Shown one piece after another: positions 6,040 to 12,517 of a stretch of DNA of 19,518 nucleotides. The notes below the pieces were generated by a model. It was not told where the DNA came from and did no database searches. It saw only the letters and a program-made list of their open reading frames with translations. The position numbers were made by a program, and so were the translations under genes. The first letter of the stretch is position 1, and the number at the start of each line of letters is the position of its first letter. Source of the DNA: DRTC01 sp964521025 (GTDB lineage: Bacteria > Cloacimonadota > Cloacimonadia > Cloacimonadales > TCS61); contig CAZFPK010000056.1 in assembly GCA_964521025.1 (NCBI GenBank), positions 1 through 19,518 of the forward strand, given 5' to 3'.

Positions 6040-8019
6040 ATGGGAAAAATAATCGGAATCGATTTGGGGACCACCAACTCCTGCGTCAGCGTTATGGAAG
6101 GTGGAAAACCGGTCGTTATTCAAAGTGCGGAAGGAAGCAGAACAACTCCTTCAGTGGTGGCTTTCACAAAAGATAAAGAACGGCTTGTCGGGCAGTTGGC
6201 AAAGCGGCAGGCAGTTACGAATCCGAAAAATACTGTATCTTCCATCAAAAGATTTATGGGAAGACAATTGAACGAAGTCGGTTCGGAAATGCAGAATGTT
6301 ACTTACCAGGTAAAAGGCGGAAAATTCGGGGAAGCAACCGTTCATATCGACATTGAGAATAAGGATTTCACTCCGCAGGAAATCTCGGCAATGGTGCTGA
6401 CGAAAATGAAGGAAACTGCGGAATCTCATCTCGGCTCGAAAATTACGGAAGCGGTTGTAACTGTTCCTGCGTATTTTAACGATGCGCAAAGACAGGCAAC
6501 AAAAGATGCCGGAAAAATCGCAGGACTCGATGTCAAGAGAATCATCAATGAGCCGACTGCGGCTGCTCTGGCTTACGGATTGGAAAGTAAGAAAGAGGAA
6601 AAAGTTGCAGTTTACGATCTGGGTGGTGGAACTTTCGATATTTCCATTTTGGAAGTTGCGGAAGGTGTTGTGGAAGTACTTTCTACAAATGGAGATACAC
6701 ATCTCGGCGGAGATGATTTTGATAAGAAGATCATGGATTGGATTTTATCCGAATTCAAAAAAGCGGAAGGAGTTGATATTTCTCACGATGCGATGGCAAT
6801 GCAGAGGATCAAAGAAGCAGCCGAAAAAGCCAAGATCGAACTTTCCGGAACGCAAACTGCGAATATCAATCTTCCGTTCATAACAGCAGATGCATCCGGT
6901 CCTAAACATCTGAACCTGGATCTTTCTCTTCCCGAATTCAATCGCATGACATCTGATTTGATCGCTCGTTCGATCGAACCCTGCAAACTGGCTCTCAAGG
7001 ATGCCAAACTTTCAGCGAATAATGTCGATGAGATCCTGTTGGTTGGCGGAAGTACGAGAATTCCGGCAGTTGTGGAAGCCGTGGAAAAATTCTTCGGAAA
7101 AAAAGCGAATAAAAGCGTTAATCCCGACGAAGTTGTAGCAGTCGGTGCTGCTATTCAGGGCGGGATCCTTTCCGGAGATGAAAACCTGAACGACATTCTT
7201 TTATTAGATGTAACTCCGCTCTCTCTCGGCATCGAAACTCTCGGCGCGGTTATGACAACCCTGATCGAGAGAAACACGACCATTCCAACCAAGAAAAACC
7301 AGATTTTCTCAACTGCTGCGGACAATCAAACAGCCGTTTCTATCAATGTTCTGCAGGGAGAACGCTCGATGGCTGCCGATAATCGAACTCTCGGCAAATT
7401 CGATCTGGTTGGAATTCCACCGGCACCGCGCGGTATGCCGCAAATCGAAGTTACATTCGACATCGATGCGAACGGGATACTGCATGTTCATGCCAAAGAT
7501 AAAGGAACCGGCAAGGAACAATCCATCAAGATCGAACGAACCGGTTCTTTGAACGAAGAAGAGATCGATAGAATGGTCAAAGATGCGGAAGCTCATGCGG
7601 AAGAAGATAAGAAGCTGAAAGAATCTATCACTGCTCGCAATGAAGTCGATACGCTTATTTTCTCGACGGAAAAAAGCTTAGGAGAACACGGCGACAAACT
7701 TCCTCCGGAAGAAAAACAGAAAGTCGAGGAAGCGATCAAGGAAGCCAAAGAGAAGATGGAAAAAGCAACTTCCAAAGAAGAATATGAAGCCATTCGTGAT
7801 GATCTTGGCAAAAAAGCCCAGAAACTGGGTGAGATCATTTATGCGGAAATGCAGAAGCAGCAGGCAGCACAAGGCGGACCTGGTCCGGATATGAAAGATG
7901 CCGGTTTCGATCCGAGTAAAATGGGAGGACAACAGCAGCAGCAAGCACCCCTCAAAGATGAACCGAAAAAAGACGGTCCTGTCGATGCGGATTTTGAAGT
8001 TGTGGATGATGAAAAATAA
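6040..8019 (+). CDS. dnaK: Chaperone DnaK (Hsp70)
   Basis: The 659-residue product is a full-length Hsp70. The ATPase domain starts with GKIIGIDLGTTNSCVSVMEG and includes VPAYFNDAQRQATKDAGKIAG, RIINEPTAAALAYG, the phosphate loop VYDLGGGTFDISIL and ILLVGGSTRIPAV. The linker region reads LLLDVTPLSLGIET. A substrate-binding beta domain and helical lid follow. The tail is Gln/Gly/Pro-rich and ends DADFEVVDDEK, like other cytosolic DnaKs. It refolds nascent and stress-damaged proteins in an ATP cycle driven by DnaJ and GrpE, both encoded beside it. GGAGG lies about 6 nt before the ATG. No CIRCE is seen directly upstream, so control is probably from the hrcA promoter. Confidence 0.98.
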   Translation: MGKIIGIDLGTTNSCVSVMEGGKPVVIQSAEGSRTTPSVVAFTKDKERLVGQLAKRQAVTNPKNTVSSIKRFMGRQLNEVGSEMQNVTYQVKGGKFGEATVHIDIENKDFTPQEISAMVLTKMKETAESHLGSKITEAVVTVPAYFNDAQRQATKDAGKIAGLDVKRIINEPTAAALAYGLESKKEEKVAVYDLGGGTFDISILEVAEGVVEVLSTNGDTHLGGDDFDKKIMDWILSEFKKAEGVDISHDAMAMQRIKEAAEKAKIELSGTQTANINLPFITADASGPKHLNLDLSLPEFNRMTSDLIARSIEPCKLALKDAKLSANNVDEILLVGGSTRIPAVVEAVEKFFGKKANKSVNPDEVVAVGAAIQGGILSGDENLNDILLLDVTPLSLGIETLGAVMTTLIERNTTIPTKKNQIFSTAADNQTAVSINVLQGERSMAADNRTLGKFDLVGIPPAPRGMPQIEVTFDIDANGILHVHAKDKGTGKEQSIKIERTGSLNEEEIDRMVKDAEAHAEEDKKLKESITARNEVDTLIFSTEKSLGEHGDKLPPEEKQKVEEAIKEAKEKMEKATSKEEYEAIRDDLGKKAQKLGEIIYAEMQKQQAAQGGPGPDMKDAGFDPSKMGGQQQQQAPLKDEPKKDGPVDADFEVVDDEK

Positions 8020-8063
8020 TCAGTTAATCGGTTGAATTTGTTGAATTGGTTAATTAGGAACAA

Positions 8064-8115
8064 AACCCTGAAAAAGTCTCTCTCAAGATTTCTTGCACTT
8101 GACTATTTCAGGGTT
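8064..8115 (-). repeat. 52-bp AACCTTGAAA palindrome family, copy 1
   Basis: Perfect 10-bp ends AACCCTGAAA and TTTCAGGGTT bound the element. Read on -, it aligns without gaps to the copy at 11382-11433 at about 42 of 52 positions, including the interior words AAGTGCAAGA and ACTTTTTCA. It lies 44 bp after the dnaK stop. No T-run follows, so it is not an obvious terminator. Confidence 0.75.
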
Positions 8116-8128
8116 GCTTTCAAATAAA

Positions 8129-8167
8129 AAATTGAATTAAGTCTGCTTGCAGAATTGATTTAAGCTT
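8129..8167 (+). repeat. TTGArTTAAG palindrome family, copy E
   Basis: This 39-bp element has the left arm AAATTGAATTAAG, the core CTGCttGCAG and the right arm TTGATTTAAGCTT. It is the shortest of the five copies and sits 13 bp after the 52-bp element. Confidence 0.65.
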
Positions 8168-8434
8168 CCCGCTATCAACTGGCGGATAGTTCTTTTCGAT
8201 GAAATCTAACTCGTAAAACAAGATTCCGATTTTGTCCATTCTTGTGAAATTTTCAACTCCTTATTTTTTAGGAAGTTAGAAAATGGTTTCATAGGAGTTG
8301 CATAATAACCGAATAACTTAAATCATGTGGCAAATCCCGGATTAGTCAAGTTCTCAAATAAGGGATTTTCTGACTGAACTCCATTATAGATAAATCTGTT
8401 ATGAAGTCCAGTTTGAATGTTTAAAGGAAAAGTA
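8168..8434. other. Remainder of the dnaK-dnaJ spacer
   Basis: I find no gene here. A long-range inverted pair, CAACTCCT (8254-8261) and AGGAGTTG (8293-8300), encloses a smaller stem of TTTTC-AACTCCT with AGGAAGTTAGAAAA. AAAGGA at 8423-8428 is the Shine-Dalgarno of dnaJ. No CIRCE or convincing promoter is visible. Confidence 0.4.
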
Positions 8435-9595
8435 ATGGCAAAACGAGATTACTACGAAGTTCTGGGAGTTCAAAAAAATGCTTCCGACTCGGAAATCAAA
8501 AAAGCTTATCGCAAACTGGCGATGAAATTCCATCCCGACAAAAACAAAGATAACAAAGTAGCGGAAGATAAATTCAAAGAAGCATCCGAAGCTTACGAAG
8601 TTCTTTCCGATCAAAGTAAACGGCAAAGATACGATCAATTCGGTCATGCCGGTCTGGAAGGAGCATTTGGTCGCGGCGGATTCAGCTGGAGCGATTTTAC
8701 CCATGCTTCTGACTTTGAAGACATTTTCAGTGGATTAGGTGGTTTAGGAAGTATTTTCGAGAGTTTTTTCAGCGGCAGCGGATTCGGTGGAAGACGAAGT
8801 TCCAGACAAAGTAATCGCGGGGAAGACCTGCAGATCTCGCTTTCCTTAACTTTGGAAGAAATCGCCAAAGGCATCGATAAAAAGATCAAGATAAATATCA
8901 AAGACAGTTGTGATAAATGCAGCGGTACCGGTTCTGCAGACGGAAGCGTCCAAACCTGTTCGCAATGTCATGGCTCGGGTCAGGTCATGCAGACAACTCG
9001 CTCTTTGTTCGGACACATGCAGACTGTAGTAACCTGTCCTTCCTGTCACGGTGAAGGGAAGATCATCAAGAACAGATGCCTGAAATGTAATGGAGACGGT
9101 CGCTCTGCACATGCCAAAACGATCAATGTTCATATTCCGGCTGGAGTTGCGGAAGGACAATACATTCGTCTGCGTGGAGAAGGGAACAGCGGTAAAAGAA
9201 ATGGTCCCAAAGGTGATATCCTGGTTCTCATTCACGAAAAAGAGCACAGCATTTTCGAACGGAACGATGCTGATCTTGTCTGCGAATTCCCGGTAAGTTT
9301 TTCCCAGGCTGCTCTCGGTTCTGAAATACAATGCCCGACTCTTTCCGGAAAAGTGAAGATGAAAATCCCGGCAGGAACTCAATCCGGAAAAGTATTCCGT
9401 TTGCGAGCTCAGGGATTACCGCATGTGAACAGTTCTTATCGCGGAGATCTTTATGTTAAAGTTATGGTCATCACACCAACCCGCTTGAATTCTCAAGAAA
9501 AGGAACTTTTCCAGAAACTGAGCGAATTCGACTCTGAAAAGAAATTACAACCCGGGAAAAGTTTTTTCAGTAAATTGAAGGAGTTTTTTGTGTAG
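8435..9595 (+). CDS. dnaJ: Chaperone DnaJ (Hsp40)
   Basis: The 386-residue product is a type I (A) J-protein. The J domain (1-70) has YRKLAMKFHPDKN with HPD at 33-35. A Gly/Phe-rich region follows (FGRGGF...GLGGLGSIFESFFSGSGFGG). Next come four CxxCxGxG zinc modules: CDKCSGTG, CSQCHGSG, CPSCHGEG and CLKCNGDG. Two beta-barrel substrate-binding domains and a short C terminus complete it. I chose the ATG at 8435 (MAKRDYYEVLG, the usual DnaJ N terminus) because AAAGGA stands 6 nt before it. An in-frame ATG at 8417 would add six residues but has no Shine-Dalgarno. DnaJ delivers clients to DnaK and stimulates its ATPase. It is the last gene of the operon before the terminator at 9736. Confidence 0.97.
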   Translation: MAKRDYYEVLGVQKNASDSEIKKAYRKLAMKFHPDKNKDNKVAEDKFKEASEAYEVLSDQSKRQRYDQFGHAGLEGAFGRGGFSWSDFTHASDFEDIFSGLGGLGSIFESFFSGSGFGGRRSSRQSNRGEDLQISLSLTLEEIAKGIDKKIKINIKDSCDKCSGTGSADGSVQTCSQCHGSGQVMQTTRSLFGHMQTVVTCPSCHGEGKIIKNRCLKCNGDGRSAHAKTINVHIPAGVAEGQYIRLRGEGNSGKRNGPKGDILVLIHEKEHSIFERNDADLVCEFPVSFSQAALGSEIQCPTLSGKVKMKIPAGTQSGKVFRLRAQGLPHVNSSYRGDLYVKVMVITPTRLNSQEKELFQKLSEFDSEKKLQPGKSFFSKLKEFFV

Positions 9596-9603
9596 GATGA
9601 TCA

Positions 9604-9652
9604 AACCTTGAATTAAGTTTTCCGGCAATGGCGGAAGGCTTGATTTAAGGTT
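9604..9652 (+). repeat. TTGArTTAAG palindrome family, copy C
   Basis: This 49-bp element, the longest copy, has the left arm AACCTTGAATTAAG, the core stem TTCCG/CGGAA and the right arm TTGATTTAAGGTT. It begins 8 bp after the dnaJ stop and forms an inverted pair with the copy at 9666-9706. Confidence 0.7.
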
Positions 9653-9665
9653 GGAATGACAGCAA

Positions 9666-9706
9666 AACTTAAATCGTGATCGACTCAAGCCGAGTTAACT
9701 CAAGTT
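9666..9706 (-). repeat. TTGArTTAAG palindrome family, copy D
   Basis: This 41-bp element is in inverted orientation. On - it begins AACTTGAGTTAA, ends GATTTAAGTT and holds a GACTC/GAGTT(C) core. With copy C, 13 bp upstream, it makes a head-to-head pair like a bacterial interspersed mosaic element. Confidence 0.6.
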
Positions 9707-9735
9707 TTAAAACCGAAAATAAAATCAATTTTAAG

Positions 9736-9761
9736 CCGCTCATTAAATAGAGCGGTTTTTT
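9736..9761 (+). terminator. Rho-independent terminator of the dnaJ transcript
   Basis: CCGCTC (9736-9741) and GAGCGG (9750-9755) form a GC-rich stem with an 8-nt A/T loop, followed directly by six Ts. This is the clearest intrinsic terminator in the window and marks the end of the chaperone operon. Confidence 0.85.
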
Positions 9762-9822
9762 GTTTGTAAAGAATAGAAATGTTGACAGATAATGTTCACG
9801 ATAATTTTTATTTCAATTGCTT

Positions 9823-9840
9823 CCACGAATAAATTCGTGG
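9823..9840. repeat. Perfect hairpin directly upstream of the RAYT gene
   Basis: CCACGAAT, AA, ATTCGTGG is a perfect 8-bp stem ending 23 bp before the RAYT start. Hairpins of this size flanking a Y1 transposase gene are typical REP sequences recognised by the RAYT. A second copy would be expected downstream, but rsmE begins 10 bp after the stop. A TTGACA at 9782-9787 lacks a well-spaced -10. Confidence 0.6.
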
Positions 9841-9863
9841 GCTGATTTCGGGAGATAAGAACG

Positions 9864-10570
9864 ATGTTCCATCGTCGTTCAATCAGGTTACCATATTACG
9901 ATTACTCACAAGATGGAGCATACTTCATAACATTAATATCTCATGCTCGGGATCGGCTTTTTGGCGAAATAATCGATGGTAAAATGCTATTGAATGAGTT
10001 TGGAAAAATTGCCAGAAATAATTGGGTAAAGACTCCATCAATCAGACCTGAAGTAAAACTTGGTAAGTTCATAGTAATGCCGAATCATTTGCATGGAATA
10101 ATCTGGATAAGTAAGGGCGTATCGCAATACGCCCCAACTCAGTCCTCGAACCAATCAGAAAAGGGCGNNNNNNNNNNNNNNNNNNNNNNNNNNNNNNNNN
10201 NNNNNNNNNNNNNNNNNNNNNNNNNNNNNNNNNNNNNNNNNNNNNNNNNNNNNNNNNNNNNNNNNNNAAGGGCGTATCGCAATACGCCCCAACTCAGTCC
10301 TCGAACCAATCAGAAAAGGGCGCATCGCAATACGCTCCAACTAAGCGAGCATTCAGATCTCCATCTAAAACTCTTGGAGCAATCATCAGAGGGTATAAAT
10401 CTTCCGTTACCAAAGAAATAAATATAATCAGAAAAACTTCTGGTTCACCAATTTGGCAACGAAATTATTACGAACATATAATAAGAAATGAGATCGAATT
10501 AAATAATATCTCTCATTATATCCTGAATAATCCCCAAAATTGGGGAAAAGATAAATTATTTAATTTATAA
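9864..10570 (+). CDS. REP-associated tyrosine transposase (RAYT, Y1_Tnp), with internal repeat and gap
   Basis: The N-terminal part reads RRSIRLPYYDYSQDGAYFIT, then HARDRLFGEI, then FIVMPNHLHGIIWI. The HLH at residues 75-77 is the metal-binding HUH motif of Y1 transposases. A 16-residue repeat and 100 Ns follow. Beyond the gap, the frame that ends at TAA 10568-10570 reads SPSKTLGAIIRGYKSSVTKEIN and then IWQRNYYEHIIRNEIEL and NISHYILNNPQNW, the normal RAYT C terminus. Its Tyr in GYKSS is the likely nucleophile. Both flanks are in the same phase relative to the 48-bp repeat, so the gene is probably intact. Reading straight through the 100 Ns as written shifts the frame falsely. RAYTs process REP hairpins as single-stranded DNA. 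GGGAGA lies about 9 nt before the ATG. Confidence 0.85.
10115..10343 (+). repeat. 48-bp in-frame minisatellite with a REP-like hairpin inside the RAYT gene
   Basis: Units start at 10115, 10163 (cut by the gap after 5 bases), 10270 and 10318 (diverged and incomplete). The period is 48 bp, i.e. 16 codons, and encodes KGVSQYAPTQSSNQSE. Each unit opens with the hairpin GGGCGTATcgcaATACGCCC. The last unit has GGGCGCAT...ATACGCTCC, showing decay. The true copy number is hidden by the gap. Confidence 0.85.
10168..10267. other. Assembly gap of 100 Ns
   Basis: Exactly 100 undetermined bases lie between two copies of the same repeat. The round number suggests a placeholder of unknown length rather than a measured size. 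The tandem repeat itself is the likely reason assembly failed. Confidence 0.95.
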
Positions 10571-10580
10571 TCGAGGTCTT

Positions 10581-11309
10581 ATGCCCTGTTTCTACACACC
10601 AAACCTGAAAAAAGATGACAAAAAAATCTCCATTATCGGAGAAGAACATCATCACCTGAAAAATGTGATGCGGAAAAATATCGGAGACGAAATTCTGTTA
10701 ACAAACGGAAAAGGAATTCTGGCTGATGCGAAGATCATTGAGTTTTCAAAGAAGGAAGTCCTTGTGGAAGTTTTAACCGTTAAAGAAGAAACAATCTCCG
10801 AACCGAAAATCGCAGTCGCTTTTGCTCACCTGAAAAATAAACACGACCATCTCATCATCGAGAAACTGACGGAACTCGGAGTGAAAGAATTCTTTCCAAT
10901 AATCACAGAACGAACCGTTCGCAATCCATCCAAAAATACTGAAGAGAAATTTCAGAAAGTGGCAATATCTGCCATCAAACAATGCGATAATGCTTTCCTT
11001 CCGGAAATTCATAAAACACAAGATTTAAAAGAATTATTCAGTTCAATACCCGATTATCAGCCAATTGTTGCTTTGGAAATCGGAAAACATCAAACCATTT
11101 CGCAGATTGCTGAAGAATTTCATAAACAGTTTTGTCTTATCATCGGACCGGAAGGCGGATTCAGCCCGAATGAAATCGAACTTTTCAAACAAAAAGAAAT
11201 TCCAACTTTCAGTTTGGGAAATCATATCTTACGAGCGGAAACAGCAGCGATCGCTTCTGTTTCACAACATCTGGAATTTTATTTGAAGAAAAATCCGGAG
11301 TATTACTAA
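10581..11309 (+). CDS. rsmE: 16S rRNA (uracil(1498)-N(3))-methyltransferase RsmE
   Basis: The 242-residue product fits RsmE in length and motifs. The N-terminal PUA-like part has EEHHHLKNVMRKNIGDEILLTNGKG (about 21-45, in part). The SPOUT domain carries HDHLIIEKLTELGV, IITERTVRNP, AISAIKQCDNAFLPEI, the SAM-site loop LIIGPEGGFSPNEIE (about 187-200) and the knot motif SLGNHILRAETAAIA (about 211-225). It methylates U1498 of 16S rRNA in the small subunit. CGAGG lies about 5 nt before the ATG. The gene begins 10 bp after the RAYT stop. rsmE often lies near dnaJ in other bacteria, so the RAYT may have inserted between them. A palindromic repeat overlaps its stop codon. Confidence 0.95.
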   Translation: MPCFYTPNLKKDDKKISIIGEEHHHLKNVMRKNIGDEILLTNGKGILADAKIIEFSKKEVLVEVLTVKEETISEPKIAVAFAHLKNKHDHLIIEKLTELGVKEFFPIITERTVRNPSKNTEEKFQKVAISAIKQCDNAFLPEIHKTQDLKELFSSIPDYQPIVALEIGKHQTISQIAEEFHKQFCLIIGPEGGFSPNEIELFKQKEIPTFSLGNHILRAETAAIASVSQHLEFYLKKNPEYY

Positions 11310-11361
11310 ACTTTGAAAATGCTTCTTTCATTGTTTCTTCCTGCTTGGCACTTTCAAAGTT
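11309..11361 (-). repeat. 52-bp AACCTTGAAA palindrome family, copy 2
   Basis: Left end AACTTTGAAAATGC pairs with right end GCACTTTCAAAGTT at 13 of 14 positions. Read on -, the interior words GGAAGAAACAATGAAAGAAG and TTTTCAAAGTT align with the copy at 11382 with one 1-base gap. The element begins on the last A of the rsmE stop codon. No terminator T-run follows. Confidence 0.7.
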
Positions 11362-11381
11362 GGATGTCTGCTAACTACTCA

Positions 11382-11433
11382 AACCTTGAAAGAGTTAAGT
11401 GCAAGAGAAATTGAAAGAAACTTTTTCAAGGTG
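11382..11433 (+). repeat. 52-bp AACCTTGAAA palindrome family, copy 3
   Basis: AACCTTGAAA and TTTTCAAGGT bound an interior matching the copies at 8064 and 11309, here on + and 20 bp from copy 2. Its right arm provides AAGGTGAT, the Shine-Dalgarno of the next gene, so folding of the element in mRNA would pair with and mask that site. Confidence 0.75.
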
Positions 11434-11441
11434 ATTAAATT

Positions 11442-12218
11442 ATGAAAAACAAAATCTTGAAAAACAAAACCCAAATCCTGAATTTCCTGCAAAAAGACAT
11501 CTATCTTCACCTTTACAGTATCGGTGACCTGGATGGTTTTTTCTGGAAAAATTCTATTTATTACGGACTTCTCGATCAAGACGAGATCAAAGCTATCATC
11601 CTGCTTTATAAAGGATTGAAAATACCAACAATTCTTGCTCTCGATAAAAATATCTCTAATTTGAAAAAATTGTCCGGATTGATCAGAAACCAACTTCCTG
11701 CTAAATTTTACTCTCATCTCAGCATCGGTTTGGAAAAATATTTGAAAAAATCTTTCTATTTGGAATCACACTTGAAGCATTACAAAATGGCTTTGAAAAA
11801 TTCCGCAAAATTGGAGAATATCGATTGTTCAAAAACGATTCTTTTATCGGCAAAGAATTTGAATGAAATCCAAAATCTCTACAAAACAAGTTATCCCGGA
11901 AACTGGTTCGATCCTAAAATGCTGGAAACCGGACAATATTTCGGTTTGAAAGTCAGGAATAATCTTGTGAGCATCGCGGGAATTCATGTCTTTTCCCCAA
12001 AATATAATGTCGCTGCTCTGGGAAATATCACAACTCATCCTGATTTTCGCGGTAAAGGTTTTGGCAAAATCGTGACCGCAAGACTTTGCCAAAATCTTCT
12101 GAAAACAGTAGGTTTTATCGGGTTGAATGTAGCAGAAGATAATTCTCCGGCAATTTCGGTTTACAAAAAACTGGGCTTTGAAATTGTCAGTTCGTATGAG
12201 GAATTTATGGTTATGTAA
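11442..12218 (+). CDS. GNAT-family N-acetyltransferase
   Basis: The 258-residue product has a C-terminal GNAT fold. Motif A is ITTHPDFRGKGFGKIVTARL (about 196-215), with the R-G-K-G-F-G acetyl-CoA pyrophosphate loop at 203-208. Motif B is GLNVAEDNSPAISVYKKLGF (about 227-246). The N-terminal 120 residues are less typical and may form a degenerate GNAT-like domain or substrate cap. The acceptor is unknown. AAGGTGAT, about 6 nt before the ATG, is supplied by the palindromic repeat that ends at 11433. The stop codon lies inside the first unit of the tandem array at 12215. A Lys/Asn/Ile-rich composition distinguishes it mildly from rsmE upstream. Confidence 0.8.
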   Translation: MKNKILKNKTQILNFLQKDIYLHLYSIGDLDGFFWKNSIYYGLLDQDEIKAIILLYKGLKIPTILALDKNISNLKKLSGLIRNQLPAKFYSHLSIGLEKYLKKSFYLESHLKHYKMALKNSAKLENIDCSKTILLSAKNLNEIQNLYKTSYPGNWFDPKMLETGQYFGLKVRNNLVSIAGIHVFSPKYNVAALGNITTHPDFRGKGFGKIVTARLCQNLLKTVGFIGLNVAEDNSPAISVYKKLGFEIVSSYEEFMVM

Positions 12219-12376
12219 CTCATAGCTCCTGCATTGAGAAAAGTAACTCATTGCTCCTGCATTGAGAAAAGTAACTCATTGCTCTGCTTTGAGAAAAGTA
12301 ACTCATTATTCTGCTTTGAGAAAAGTAACTCATTGCTCCTGCTTTGAGAAAAGTAACTCATTGCTCCTGCTTTGTG
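12215..12376 (-). repeat. Tandem array of about six 27-28 bp REP-like hairpins
   Basis: Units begin GTAACTCAT at 12215, 12243, 12271, 12298, 12325 and 12353. Spacings are 28, 28, 27, 27 and 28 bp, and the sixth unit is degenerate at its end. On - each reads CTCAawGC, a short AGgA loop, GCaATGAG, then TTAC and TTTT. That is an imperfect 6-7 bp hairpin with a TTAC foot. The first unit contains the TAA of the GNAT gene. Open frames across this stretch are by-products of the repeat. A degenerate tail (12377-12461) holds ACTCG...CGAGT but no gene. Confidence 0.85.
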
Positions 12377-12461
12377 ATTTTGAGATTTGCCGGACTCGAC
12401 TTGCTGCAATGAGCGAGTTGAGAACAACAAACATCATATCGAAAAGTATTAGAAATTTTTT

Positions 12462-12513
12462 CTCAAACTGGAGGTATGAGTTACAGTAGATTGTCACAAA
12501 CCGGAGGTTTGTG
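12462..12513 (+). repeat. Two direct GGA-loop hairpins with TTAC feet in the cca leader
   Basis: CTCAAACTGGAGGTATGAG (12462-12480) and CACAAACCGGAGGTTTGTG (12495-12513) are both 19 nt with a GGA loop and are both followed by TTAC. Outer stem pairs change together (CTCA/TGAG versus CACA/TGTG). They are opposite in orientation to the array at 12215-12376. The second hairpin holds GGAGG, the Shine-Dalgarno of cca, partly in its loop and partly in its stem. Confidence 0.75.
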
Positions 12514-12517
12514 TTAC

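Noticed and set aside
5801..6040. 79-residue + open frame between grpE and dnaK
   Set aside because: It runs through the hairpin cluster and a TTGArTTAAG element, overlaps the dnaK start and has no ribosome site or recognisable domain.
6151..7007. Long antisense open frames inside dnaK, and similar ones in hrcA, dnaJ, cca and the cyclase
   Set aside because: They are shadows of strongly conserved + or - genes, with unnatural composition (Phe/Cys/Ser-rich) and no start signals.
8417..8434. Upstream ATG as the dnaJ start
   Set aside because: It adds MFKGKV with no Shine-Dalgarno, whereas the ATG at 8435 has AAAGGA and the standard MAKRDYYEVLG start.
9782..9810. Promoter for the RAYT gene (TTGACA at 9782)
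   Set aside because: The only TATAAT-like word, GATAAT at 9800, is 12 bp away, too close for a sigma70 promoter.
10155..10421. Open frames translated across the 100-N gap, including the apparent frame change ending at 10421
   Set aside because: The gap length is a placeholder. After the gap the true RAYT frame is the one ending at 10570, shown by the conserved C-terminal sequence and the repeat phase.
12215..12376. CRISPR array
   Set aside because: Units abut with no unique spacers, are only 27-28 bp in total, and no cas gene is in view.
12248..12489. Repetitive open frames on both strands (RKVTHCSAL-type and NELLFSKQS-type repeats)
   Set aside because: They are translations of the 27-28 bp tandem array. 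Unit lengths of 27 and 28 shift the frame between units, so no protein repeat is being conserved.
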